The notes under the pieces are model-generated. The model ran no database searches and was not told the DNA's origin. It saw only the letters and a program-made list of their open reading frames with translations. Below, in pieces: positions 6,934 to 14,934 of a stretch of 64,000 bases of DNA. How positions within the stretch are numbered: position 1 is the stretch's first letter; each line of letters opens with the position of its first letter. Both the position numbers and the translations under genes were made by a program. Where the stretch lies: positions 1 to 64,000 of the forward strand of contig NZ_QEQF01000011.1 of the NCBI RefSeq assembly GCF_003253115.1. The letters run 5' to 3'. The stretch comes from Haemophilus_A paraphrohaemolyticus_A. GTDB taxonomy: Bacteria > Pseudomonadota > Gammaproteobacteria > Enterobacterales > Pasteurellaceae.

Positions 6934-8355
6934 ATGAATAAACCTCTTCACTTAACCCGTCGCCAACTTTTACAACGCTCGGGCTTGGCTTCTGCGATGG
7001 TTGCATTGCCTTCTCCTGTGTGGGCAAATTCGCAACCTGTATTAAAAATTCCACCGCTTGTCGATGTAGGGCGCGGGCGTCCTGTGCGTATTGATCTTCG
7101 TCCTGCTCAAACGCAATTTAACGCGGGGAAGCTGGTGGATGTATGGGGCGTAAACGGGCAATATCTCACCCCAACGGTTCGTGTGCGGTCTCAAGATTTC
7201 GTGAAACTCACTTACCTGAATAACCTCCCGCAAGCGATTTCAATGAATATTCAAGGTTTGCTCACGCCGAGTGAGATGCTCGGTTCTTCGCATCGCAAGC
7301 TTGAGCCGAAAGCGAGTTGGTCGCCGATTGTGAGCGTCAATCAATCCGCTTGCACTTGTTGGTATCACGCCGATACTTTGCTCAATTCAGCATTTCAGGT
7401 TTATCGTGGCTTGGCGGGGCTGTGGATTATTGAAGATGCGGAAAGTAAAAAGACCAATTTGCCGAACCAATATGGCGTGAATGATATTCCCCTCATTTTG
7501 CAAGACCAACAAATCAATAAAGAGGGCAAGCAGGTACTCGACCCGAACCAACCGCAATTTTTCGGTTCACGCCTGTTTGTGAATGGGCAAGAATCGCCTT
7601 ATTTGAAGGTACAAGCAGGCTGGATTCGCTTACGAATTGTCAATGCCTCACTTTCTCGCGCGTATGAACTACGCTTAGACAACGGGCAGCCACTGCAATT
7701 GATTGCTACTGGGTTAGGGATGTTTGAAAAGCCGATTGCCCAGCCAATGGTGACGCTTGCCCCAAGTGAACGGGTGGAGGTGTTAGTCAAAGTGGAAGAA
7801 GATACGTCTGTGTCGCTGATTACTGGCGAACCACGCAGCTTGCTGGATAAGGCAAAATTGCTGTTTAGTGATGGCAATGAGCTGGTGGACAATGTCATTT
7901 TAACCTTACAGCCGCAAGGCTTGGCAGCGGTATTCACGCAGATGCCAGAAACGGTGCCGTTTAAGCTGGAGGATTTCCAAATGAACGTTGTCAATGAGCG
8001 GAAATTTAATCTTCGCCCGCTCGATTATCTGATTAACCAACAACGCTTCGACCCAAAACGGATTGATTTTAGTGTGAGAAAAGGGAGCGTGGAGCGTTGG
8101 TATCTCACCAGCAATAGCGATATTGGCTTTACTTTACAAGGGGCGAAGTTTGTGATTGAAACCCGCAACCGCCAACGTTTGCAAAATAAATATTTAGCGT
8201 GGAAAGACACTGTTTGGTTGCCGAAAGATCAGGAAGTCACGCTGTTAGTTAAATTTGAACACGAAGCCAGCAATGCACTGCCATTTAACTTTGGCGTGTC
8301 GGATTTAATGTTGCGAGATCGCGGTGCAATGGGGCAATTTACGGTTGAGCCGTAA
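6934..8355 (+). CDS. ftsP: Cell division protein FtsP (SufI), cupredoxin-fold, Tat-exported
   Basis: FtsP/SufI is a periplasmic multicopper-oxidase-like protein that stabilises the divisome under stress and has no known oxidase activity. A twin-arginine signal peptide is visible at the N-terminus (LTRRQLLQRSGLASAMVALP, then an Ala-Asn-Ser cleavage region near residue 33). Three cupredoxin-like segments follow. The copper-binding HXH clusters of true multicopper oxidases are largely missing (one CTCWYHAD remains). Length 473 matches E. coli SufI (470). It lies downstream of plsC as in E. coli. Confidence 0.9.
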   Translation: MNKPLHLTRRQLLQRSGLASAMVALPSPVWANSQPVLKIPPLVDVGRGRPVRIDLRPAQTQFNAGKLVDVWGVNGQYLTPTVRVRSQDFVKLTYLNNLPQAISMNIQGLLTPSEMLGSSHRKLEPKASWSPIVSVNQSACTCWYHADTLLNSAFQVYRGLAGLWIIEDAESKKTNLPNQYGVNDIPLILQDQQINKEGKQVLDPNQPQFFGSRLFVNGQESPYLKVQAGWIRLRIVNASLSRAYELRLDNGQPLQLIATGLGMFEKPIAQPMVTLAPSERVEVLVKVEEDTSVSLITGEPRSLLDKAKLLFSDGNELVDNVILTLQPQGLAAVFTQMPETVPFKLEDFQMNVVNERKFNLRPLDYLINQQRFDPKRIDFSVRKGSVERWYLTSNSDIGFTLQGAKFVIETRNRQRLQNKYLAWKDTVWLPKDQEVTLLVKFEHEASNALPFNFGVSDLMLRDRGAMGQFTVEP

Positions 8356-8487
8356 ACTGAAGCGGAAAATGCAAGCGGTCGGATCTGTATAGAAATTTAC
8401 AAAAAATTGTATAAAAATGGCCGCTTTTTAGCACAATTTGCTGTCTATCAGGTAAAATAAGCCGATTTTTCACATTACTATATTGGG

Positions 8488-8556
8488 TAGGGGGACTTTA
8501 GTCCGCCTATAATAAAATCAAAAAGTTATAAAATGACGGACTGAAGTCCGCCCTAC
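8488..8556. repeat. Palindromic intergenic element, copy B
   Basis: Left arm GTAGGGGGACTTTAGTCC (8488-8505) and right arm GGACTGAAGTCCGCCCTAC (8538-8556) pair with each other. Each half also folds on itself around GGACT..AGTCC. It lies in the 244-base gap between ftsP and accA, which also holds a single uptake signal at about 8372. I see no gene there. Confidence 0.65.
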
Positions 8557-8599
8557 AAAACCTGTTAATAACCCGATTTTCTATAAAATAGGATAACGT

Positions 8600-9547
8600 A
8601 TGGAATATTTAGATTTTGAACTACCGATTGCTGAACTTGAGTCGAAAATTGAGTCGCTAAAGGCAGTGGCAGAACAAGATGGCAAAATCAATCTTGATGA
8701 TGAAATCAAACGTTTAGAGAAAAAAGCGCAAGAGCTTACCAAAAAAACCTTTGCGAATTTAGATGCATGGCAAACATCCAAAATGGCACGTCACCCGAAC
8801 CGCCCTTATACTTTGGATTATATTGAGTATATTTTCACCGAATTTGATGAGCTTGCGGGCGACCGTGCTTTTGCTGACGATAAAGCGATTGTTGGTGGCA
8901 TTGCGCGCTTAGAGGGGCGCCCTGTGATGGTTATCGGTCATCAAAAAGGCAGAACCACAAAAGAGAAAGTAATACGTAACTTTGGGATGCCAGCGCCAGA
9001 AGGCTACCGCAAGGCATTGCGTTTAATGGAAATGGCGGAACGTTTTAACCTACCGATTATTACCTTTATCGACACCCCAGGAGCATACCCAGGTATTGGT
9101 GCAGAAGAGCGCGGTCAGGCAGAAGCGATTGCCCGCAATTTGCGTGAAATGTCACAACTTAAAGTGCCTGTGATTTGTACCGTAATCGGCGAAGGCGGCT
9201 CAGGCGGTGCATTAGCCATCGGTGTGGGCGATAAAGTGAATATGTTGCAATATTCCACTTATTCGGTAATTTCGCCAGAAGGCTGTGCCTCTATTCTATG
9301 GAAAAGTGCCGAAAAAGCTTCAACTGCGGCAGAAGTCATGGGCTTAACCGCACAGCGTTTAAAAGAGTTGAAACTGATCGATGAAATCGTGGCAGAACCA
9401 CTCGGCGGTGCTCACCGTGATTACGCCGAAATGGCAGAAAACCTCAAACAACGCATTCTGACCGATTTACACGAATTGGATAATCTGGATAAAGAAGCGT
9501 TGCTACATCGCCGTTATCAACGTTTGATGAGCTACGGTTATTGCTAA
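8600..9547 (+). CDS. accA: Acetyl-CoA carboxylase carboxyltransferase subunit alpha
   Basis: With AccD it transfers carboxyl from carboxybiotin-BCCP to acetyl-CoA, giving malonyl-CoA for fatty acid synthesis. The crotonase-like core carries FIDTPGAYPGIGAEERGQ and GEGGSGGALAIGVGD, which hold the oxyanion-hole glycines. The N-terminal helical part begins MEYLDFELPIAELESKI. Length 315 is typical (E. coli 319). The start has AGGATAACGTATGG. dnaE, its E. coli neighbour, is not in the window. Confidence 0.97.
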   Translation: MEYLDFELPIAELESKIESLKAVAEQDGKINLDDEIKRLEKKAQELTKKTFANLDAWQTSKMARHPNRPYTLDYIEYIFTEFDELAGDRAFADDKAIVGGIARLEGRPVMVIGHQKGRTTKEKVIRNFGMPAPEGYRKALRLMEMAERFNLPIITFIDTPGAYPGIGAEERGQAEAIARNLREMSQLKVPVICTVIGEGGSGGALAIGVGDKVNMLQYSTYSVISPEGCASILWKSAEKASTAAEVMGLTAQRLKELKLIDEIVAEPLGGAHRDYAEMAENLKQRILTDLHELDNLDKEALLHRRYQRLMSYGYC

Positions 9548-9565
9548 TCTTGAATTAGCAAAGAT

Positions 9566-9607
9566 AAGCGGTAAGATTTTAAAAGAATCTTACCGCTTGT
9601 TTTTTTA
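9566..9607. terminator. Convergent terminator between accA and holC
   Basis: AAGCGGTAAGATT and AATCTTACCGCTT form a 13-base stem followed by a T run. It also includes a partial uptake signal. It is placed to stop accA transcription, with an A run on the other side of the stem for holC. Confidence 0.8.
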
Positions 9608-9610
9608 TCG

Positions 9611-10033
9611 TTATGCTACTTGTTCCGTTGAAAGCTGCCAACCTTGCTGACGATATTGTTTATAACGCTCACGGGCTTGGGCTTTTTCGGTTTCATTCAC
9701 AGGCACAAACTCAATCACTTGATTAAAACTTGTCACAAATTCAGGAATTTGCGTTTGCAAACTGATCAATAGATCTCGGCGCTGGGCGTTGCGTTTGCCT
9801 TTCCAGCTAATTTCAATCGGTGTTGGATATTGTGTTGTTTCGCCCGAAAGATTATGTGGTACAAAAGAATCTGGCTCTCTTGCCCAAAGTAGTTCATCAA
9901 TTTCAAAAGCTTGTTGATCAGTTTCGCACGCGATCAATACGCGCTTGCCAAGTCGCCACGCTTTTGCTGCTAAATCACACGCTTGTTCGTGAATATTATC
10001 TTTATTTAAAACGTAAAATTGAGCTTGTTTCAC
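9611..10033 (-). CDS. holC: DNA polymerase III chi subunit
   Basis: Chi links the clamp-loader (through psi) to SSB on lagging-strand DNA. The sequence MKQAQFYVLNKDNIHEQACDLAAKAWRLGKRVLI and the WAREPDSFVPHNL segment are family hallmarks. 140 residues is normal. In E. coli and Haemophilus holC follows pepA. Here the upstream neighbour is a DIP1984-family gene instead. Confidence 0.93.
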   Translation of the reverse strand: MKQAQFYVLNKDNIHEQACDLAAKAWRLGKRVLIACETDQQAFEIDELLWAREPDSFVPHNLSGETTQYPTPIEISWKGKRNAQRRDLLISLQTQIPEFVTSFNQVIEFVPVNETEKAQARERYKQYRQQGWQLSTEQVA

Positions 10034-10238
10034 TACTTTTTCCTACTTTAAATCCCCTAACCCACCCTTTCCAATTCAATCAATACGTGGTAATACAAAA
10101 TACGCAATCACAATACAGAGTCACTTGTATGGGGCTACACAGTATGAGGTGAAACTGCCCGCGGTTTCTGCTTTAAATTTTAATTGCTATGCCTTAAGCG
10201 AGGTTGTATTCGCCTTGAATTGGAATGCCTAATTTCGA

Positions 10239-10691
10239 TTAAATTTCGCTTAGCCAATTCGCCAGCTGAATTCGTGTGTCCAATTGGCGATGCTGTTTGG
10301 CGAGCTCATCAATCTGTTTGCGAATAGCTTTCACATCAATTGCCGCCAACGTTTTGATTTCGCTACGGCTATAACGATCAAAGGTCTGTGTTGCACTATC
10401 TGCAAGGTTAATTAAGGTACTATGTTCTGCTTTCAAGCGGTCACGTTTTGCAAGCGCTTCAACCATCAACTGCCCGTTTTCTAGTGAAATGCGATTATTC
10501 GCAAGGTTGATTTTTATGATAAGTCGTTCAAGCTCTGTTGCGGTTTGACGATACTCGGCGAGTAGTGCATTTGGCTCTTCTGCGGGTTCTTCGCCCTCTT
10601 GATATTGAGCATTTTGGTTTAAGCGTTGTTTTAGTTGCTCTAAACGGCGTTGCAAATCGGCACGTTCAATTAAAGCTTCGGCTAATTTCAT
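10239..10691 (-). CDS. DIP1984 family protein of unknown function
   Basis: The protein begins MKLAEALIERADLQRRLEQLKQRL and continues with QEGEEPAEEPNALLAEY, RYSRSEIKTLAAIDV and a final RIQLANWLSEI. These are the conserved blocks of the DIP1984 family, whose function is unknown. It is predicted to be almost entirely helical with coiled-coil stretches at about 5-30 and 40-70, and is cytoplasmic with no signal or membrane segment. The start has AAGGATAACTTATG. The 205 bases between it and holC hold no recognisable gene. Confidence 0.85.
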   Translation of the reverse strand: MKLAEALIERADLQRRLEQLKQRLNQNAQYQEGEEPAEEPNALLAEYRQTATELERLIIKINLANNRISLENGQLMVEALAKRDRLKAEHSTLINLADSATQTFDRYSRSEIKTLAAIDVKAIRKQIDELAKQHRQLDTRIQLANWLSEI

Positions 10692-10736
10692 AAGTTATCC
10701 TTGAACTAAAAAAATTTACAATACTCTAACATAACG

Positions 10737-10769
10737 TTGACACTATTTCGATAAAAATAGTGTTAAGAT
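10737..10769 (+). promoter_or_regulatory. Candidate kbp promoter with internal palindrome
   Basis: TTGACA at 10737-10742 could be a -35 box and TTAAGAT at 10763-10769 a -10. Between them is a perfect 8-base inverted repeat, CACTATTT/AAATAGTG (10741-10748 and 10755-10762). The spacing is longer than ideal (about 20 bases), so the -10 choice is uncertain. The palindrome could be an operator. Confidence 0.4.
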
Positions 10770-10806
10770 CATTTCTCTTTTTATATTGATAAACAAGGAC
10801 ATTATT

Positions 10807-11250
10807 ATGGGTTTATTTGATTTTGTAGGCGATATTGGTCGCAAATTATTTAATAAAGAAGAAGAGGCTTCACAAGCCGTAACAGAGCATTTAGCACAAG
10901 ACAATCCAGGTGTAGAAAATGTGCAAGTAACAGTTGCGAATGGCGTAGCGACTTTATCTGGCGCAGCAACGACAGCCGCAGCGATTGAGAAAGCGGTGTT
11001 AATGGCGGGTAACGTAGCAGGGATTACTTCTGTCAATATTGATAATGTGCAGCTTGCAAGTGGTGAAAAAATCGGTGCGGATGATGAATTTTATGTTATC
11101 CAAAAAGGCGATAGCTTATGGAAAATTGCAGAAAAAGCTTATGGCAATGGGGCAAAATATACGGCTATTTTTGAAGCAAATCGTGAAGTGATTAAAGATG
11201 CGGATAAGATCTTCCCAGGTCAAAAAATCCGTATTCCAAAAGGTTTATAA
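10807..11250 (+). CDS. kbp: BON-LysM protein, Kbp (YgaU) homologue
   Basis: E. coli Kbp is a small cytoplasmic potassium-binding protein. This one has the same plan: an N-terminal MGLFDFVGDIGRKLFN, a BON domain (about 25-85) and a C-terminal LysM domain (about 94-145, FYVIQKGDSLWKIAEKAYG and IFPGQKIRIPKGL). There is no signal peptide. The start at 10807 (147 residues, against 149 in E. coli) has AAGGACATTATTATG. The in-frame ATG 21 bases earlier is not preceded by a ribosome-binding site. Confidence 0.9.
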   Translation: MGLFDFVGDIGRKLFNKEEEASQAVTEHLAQDNPGVENVQVTVANGVATLSGAATTAAAIEKAVLMAGNVAGITSVNIDNVQLASGEKIGADDEFYVIQKGDSLWKIAEKAYGNGAKYTAIFEANREVIKDADKIFPGQKIRIPKGL

Positions 11251-11264
11251 TTTCATTTAATATA

Positions 11265-11305
11265 GAAAAACGGAGAAAATTTTATCCCTTTCCGTTTTTT
11301 TATTT
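11265..11305 (+). terminator. Terminator after kbp
   Basis: AAAAACGGA pairs with TCCGTTTTT across an AT-rich loop, followed by more T. Confidence 0.65.
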
Positions 11306-11336
11306 TATGTATTAAATCCCCTTGCATTGTTAGTGC

Positions 11337-11365
11337 TTGCAAGATATGACTTTGAACGTTACAAT
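11337..11365 (+). promoter_or_regulatory. Probable tig promoter
   Basis: TTGCAA (11337-11342) and TACAAT (11360-11365) are separated by 17 bases. The -10 ends 48 bases before the tig start. Confidence 0.6.
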
Positions 11366-11413
11366 GCCTGTCTATTTATCTATCTTTTATATACTCACCA
11401 TTGAGGTTTAAGA

Positions 11414-12715
11414 ATGTCAATTTCTATCGAAACTTTAGAAGGCTTACAACGCCGTGTAACAATTATCGTAGCAGCAGATAAAATCGAAGCAGCTTACAAA
11501 GAGCAATTAAAAGGCTATGCGAAAAACGCTCGCGTAGATGGTTTCCGTAAAGGTAAAGTTCCTCACTCAATCATTGAACAACGTTTTGGCGTGGCAGCTC
11601 GTCAAGATGCATTATCTGATGAAATGCAACGTGCTTTCTTCGATGCAGTTATCGCAGAGAAAATCAACCTTGCAGGTCGCCCAACTTTCACCCCAAATAA
11701 CTACCAACCAGGTCAAGAGTTCTCTTTCTCTGTTACTTTTGAAGTGTTCCCAGAAGTGGAATTAAAAGGTTTAGAAAACATCGAAGTTGAAAAACCAGTG
11801 GTTGAAATCTTAGACGCAGATTTAGACAAAATGGTTGATGTTTTACGCAAACAACAAGCAACTTGGGCAGAAAGCCAAGAAGCTGCGAAATCAGAAGATC
11901 GTGTTGTAATTGACTTCGTGGGTTCTGTAGATGGTGAAGAGTTTAAAGGCGGTAAAGCAACTGACTTCGTACTTGCAATGGGTCAAGGTCGTATGATCCC
12001 TGGTTTTGAAGACGGTATTGTAGGCCACAAAGCGGGCGATCAATTCGACATCGATGTAACTTTCCCAGCAGAATACCACGCTGAAAACTTAAAAGGTAAA
12101 GCGGCGAAATTCGCGATCACCTTGAAAAAGGTAGAAAATATCGTATTACCTGAATTAACGGAAGAGTTCGTTAAAAAATTCGGTAACGCAAAATCAGTAG
12201 AAGATTTACGTGCAGAAATTAAGAAAAATATGCAACGTGAATTAAACAACGCAGTCACTGCACGTGTAAAAAACCAAGTAATTAATGGTTTAATTGCACA
12301 AAACGATATCGAAGTGCCTGCAGCAGCAGTAGCGGAAGAAGTTAATGTATTACGTCAACAAGCGGTTCAACGTTTTGGTGGCAAACCAGAAATGGCAGCA
12401 CAATTACCTGCTGAATTATTTGAAACAGAAGCAAAACGTCGTGTTCAAGTAGGCTTATTACTTTCAACCGTGATCGGTGCTAACGAATTAAAAGTGGACG
12501 AAGCTCGCGTTGAAGCGATGATTGCAGATATTGCATCAGCTTACGAACAACCTGCTGAAGTGGTGGAATACTACGCGAAAAACCGTCAATTAACTGAAAA
12601 TATCCGTAACGTGGTATTAGAAGAGCAAGCGGTTGACGCAGTATTAGTGAAAGCGAAAGTGACTGAGAAAGCGATGTCATTCGACGAGTTAATGCAATCA
12701 CAAGTTCAAGCCTAA
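11414..12715 (+). CDS. tig: Trigger factor, ribosome-associated chaperone
   Basis: Binds ribosomal protein L23 near the exit tunnel and shields nascent chains. It also has peptidyl-prolyl isomerase activity. The ribosome-binding domain holds the signature-like GFRKGKVPHSIIEQRFG (about 43-59). The FKBP-type PPIase domain spans about 150-245 (RVVIDFVGSVDGEEFKGGKA), and a helical C-terminal domain completes 433 residues. The start has GAGGTTTAAGAATG. The gene uses optimal, highly expressed codons. clpP-clpX, which follow tig in E. coli, are absent here. Confidence 0.98.
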   Translation: MSISIETLEGLQRRVTIIVAADKIEAAYKEQLKGYAKNARVDGFRKGKVPHSIIEQRFGVAARQDALSDEMQRAFFDAVIAEKINLAGRPTFTPNNYQPGQEFSFSVTFEVFPEVELKGLENIEVEKPVVEILDADLDKMVDVLRKQQATWAESQEAAKSEDRVVIDFVGSVDGEEFKGGKATDFVLAMGQGRMIPGFEDGIVGHKAGDQFDIDVTFPAEYHAENLKGKAAKFAITLKKVENIVLPELTEEFVKKFGNAKSVEDLRAEIKKNMQRELNNAVTARVKNQVINGLIAQNDIEVPAAAVAEEVNVLRQQAVQRFGGKPEMAAQLPAELFETEAKRRVQVGLLLSTVIGANELKVDEARVEAMIADIASAYEQPAEVVEYYAKNRQLTENIRNVVLEEQAVDAVLVKAKVTEKAMSFDELMQSQVQA

Positions 12716-12720
12716 TCTTT

Positions 12721-12746
12721 AAAGCCGCTCCGCTGTGAGCGGTTTT
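12721..12746 (+). terminator. Terminator after tig
   Basis: GCCGCTC and GAGCGGT form a short stem followed by TTTTC. A few bases on, AAGCGGT (12753-12759) and ACCGCTT (12790-12796) make a second, longer-looped inverted uptake-signal pair. Confidence 0.55.
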
Positions 12747-12829
12747 CGTGTCCAAGCGGTTTATTTTTGCAAAACTTTTGCGAAATCTAACCGCTTGATT
12801 TGCATTATTTGCAACTAAAGAGAGGAACT

Positions 12830-13273
12830 ATGGACTTAACGTTTACTCAACAACTTCAACAATTTATCGCAAATCATCCAGTGCTAATAGCTGCTTGGGT
12901 GGCGGTATTTGTGATTACCCTTTACACTTTATTCAAAGGAGCAACCAGCAAATTCAAAGTGATTGAAAATGCCGAAGCTGTGCAACTAGTGAATAACGAA
13001 GAAGGTGTATTCTTAGATGTGCGTACCGATGATGAATTCCGTAAAGGACATATCGTAGAAAGCCACTTAATTCACCCAAGCGATATTAAAGATGGCAAAA
13101 CCACTTCAATCGACAAATTCAAAGCCCGTCCAGTAATTGTGGTAGATGGCAATGGTTTTGGTGCAGCCAAAATCGCAGAACAACTTGTCAAACATGGCTT
13201 TGAGAAAGTTTATGCACTTAAAGAAGGTATGATAGGCTGGAAAGCAGCAAATCTGCCAACAGTAAAAAAATAA
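12830..13273 (+). CDS. yibN: Membrane-anchored rhodanese-like protein, YibN family
   Basis: An N-terminal membrane helix (about 15-36, HPVLIAAWVAVFVITLYTLF) is followed by a rhodanese-like domain (about 45-145, VFLDVRTDDEFRKGHI and VYALKEGMIGWKAANLP). The catalytic cysteine loop reads VVDGNGFGAAKIAEQL, and the whole protein contains no cysteine, so it cannot be a sulfurtransferase. The start at 12830 (147 residues) has AGAGAGGAACTATG. It heads a run with secB, gpsA and cysE, as in E. coli, except that grxC between yibN and secB is missing. Confidence 0.88.
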   Translation: MDLTFTQQLQQFIANHPVLIAAWVAVFVITLYTLFKGATSKFKVIENAEAVQLVNNEEGVFLDVRTDDEFRKGHIVESHLIHPSDIKDGKTTSIDKFKARPVIVVDGNGFGAAKIAEQLVKHGFEKVYALKEGMIGWKAANLPTVKK

Positions 13274-13282
13274 GGAAATAAT

Positions 13283-13789
13283 ATGGCTGAAGAAAACAAA
13301 GTTGCTGAAACAGCAGAACAAGAAGCACAACAGTTCGCATTCCAAATTCAACGTATCTATGTCAAAGATGTTTCTTTCGAAGCGCCAAACCTACCAACCA
13401 TTTTTAACCAAGAATGGGCGCCAAAATTAGGTTTTGAACTCGATACTGAAACGCGTGAATTAGGCGAAGATCTTTATGAAGTGGTATTACACATCAATGT
13501 TTCAACCACATTAGAAGGCAGTGGCGACACTGCATTCATCTGCGAAGTAAAACAAGCAGGTGTGTTCACTATCAAAGGTTTAGAAGGTATCCAATTAGCA
13601 CACTGCTTATCAGCACAATGCCCTGAAATTCTTTACCCTTACGCTCGTGAGTTAATCGCAAGCCTTGTAAATCGTGGCACTTTCCCTGCATTAAATCTTT
13701 CACCAGTAAACTTTAATGCACTATTTGCGGATTACTTTGATCGTTTAGAAGCTGCATCTGAGGAAGAAGGCAAAGAAAAAGCAAACTAA
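13283..13789 (+). CDS. secB: Protein-export chaperone SecB
   Basis: A tetrameric chaperone that keeps preproteins unfolded and hands them to SecA. The family core FQIQRIYVKDVSFEAPNLPTIF (written here in part), LYEVVLHINVSTTL and GTFPALNLSPVNFNALF is present, with an acidic C-terminal tail. It lies 9 bases downstream of yibN with AAGGAAATAATATG in front. 168 residues is normal. Confidence 0.97.
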   Translation: MAEENKVAETAEQEAQQFAFQIQRIYVKDVSFEAPNLPTIFNQEWAPKLGFELDTETRELGEDLYEVVLHINVSTTLEGSGDTAFICEVKQAGVFTIKGLEGIQLAHCLSAQCPEILYPYARELIASLVNRGTFPALNLSPVNFNALFADYFDRLEAASEEEGKEKAN

Positions 13790-13806
13790 TTTTGTTTTTT
13801 AGAAAG

Positions 13807-13838
13807 AATAGGTATGTGAAAACATACCTATTTTTTTA
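13807..13838 (+). terminator. Terminator after secB
   Basis: AATAGGTATG and CATACCTATT form a perfect 10-base stem with a TGAAAA loop, then a T run. It separates yibN-secB from gpsA-cysE. Confidence 0.85.
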
Positions 13839-13911
13839 GATACGATATAATGCGAAAATCTTATTTTACTCTTTACCTTATGGGAAGAGTTTACAAGACA
13901 AAGGATGAACT

Positions 13912-14922
13912 ATGACTGCAACCTACTCCGCGCCTGTAACCGTGCTCGGCGCTGGCTCCTACGGCACGGCATTAGCGATTGCACTTGCTCGCAACGGACA
14001 CAAAACCTACCTTTGGGGGCACCAGCCTGAAGCTATGGCAAAATTAGCGGCTGAACGAATGAACCAAGCCTTTTTGCCTGATATTCCTTTCCCTAAGGCG
14101 CTTGAAATTGAAAGCGATTTGGCACAAGCATTAAGCAAAGCTCGTGATTTACTGATCGTTGTGCCAAGCCATGTGTTTGCCGAAGTGCTACAAAATATTA
14201 AGCCATTTATTCGCCCAGAGCATCGCATTATGTGGGCAACGAAAGGCTTGGAACGCAATACGGGGCGATTATTACAAACGGTCGCAGAAGAAATTTTAGG
14301 CAAATATCACCCGCTAGCGGTCTTATCTGGCCCAACTTTTGCAAAAGAACTTGCTGCTAGCTTACCAACCGCCATTGCTCTTGCTTCAAATGATCCGCAG
14401 TTTGCGGATGAAATGCAGCAACGTATTCACTGCTCGAAAACCTTCCGTGTGTATATCAACAATGATATGGTTGGCGTGCAATTGGGCGGTGCGATTAAAA
14501 ACGTGATTGCAATTGGTGCTGGTGTTTCGGATGGAATGGGCTTCGGGGCAAATGCTCGCACGGCATTGATTACCCGTGGATTAGTTGAAATCAGCCGCTT
14601 AGGGGCTTCGCTTGGAGCCGATCCGAAAACCTTTATGGGCATGGCAGGCTTGGGTGATTTAGTGCTGACTTGTACCGACAACCAATCACGTAACCGCCGC
14701 TTTGGTTTGGCGTTAGGACAAGGCAAAAAAGCAGACGATATTATTGAGGAAATCGGGCAGGTGGTGGAAGGTTTCTACAACACCAAAGAGGCTTATTTAC
14801 TCGCCCAAAAACAGGGCGTAGAGATGCCTATCGTGGAGCAAATTTACCAAATGTTGTTTGAAGGAAAAAGTGCCGTGGATGTTGCCAAAGCCTTGTTAGG
14901 GCGTGAGCGAAAAGGCGAATAG
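13912..14922 (+). CDS. gpsA: Glycerol-3-phosphate dehydrogenase [NAD(P)+]
   Basis: Reduces dihydroxyacetone phosphate to sn-glycerol-3-phosphate for phospholipid synthesis. A Rossmann GAGSYGTALA (13-22) binds the cofactor. LSGPTFAKE and GGAIKNVIAIGAG (with the catalytic lysine) follow, and the C-terminal helical domain has GLGDLVLTCT. Length 336 is normal. The start has AAAGGATGAACTATG. cysE begins 12 bases after its stop, so the two are probably cotranscribed. Confidence 0.97.
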   Translation: MTATYSAPVTVLGAGSYGTALAIALARNGHKTYLWGHQPEAMAKLAAERMNQAFLPDIPFPKALEIESDLAQALSKARDLLIVVPSHVFAEVLQNIKPFIRPEHRIMWATKGLERNTGRLLQTVAEEILGKYHPLAVLSGPTFAKELAASLPTAIALASNDPQFADEMQQRIHCSKTFRVYINNDMVGVQLGGAIKNVIAIGAGVSDGMGFGANARTALITRGLVEISRLGASLGADPKTFMGMAGLGDLVLTCTDNQSRNRRFGLALGQGKKADDIIEEIGQVVEGFYNTKEAYLLAQKQGVEMPIVEQIYQMLFEGKSAVDVAKALLGRERKGE

Positions 14923-14934
14923 CAGGAATAAAAA

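Noticed and set aside
7042..7994. Minus-strand frames inside ftsP
   Set aside because: Antisense shadows of a well-supported Tat-exported cupredoxin-fold protein.
10034..10238. Possible small gene or remnant of pepA between holC and the DIP1984-family gene
   Set aside because: Only short frames such as one ending GIPIQGEYNLA are seen, with no start signal or recognisable similarity.
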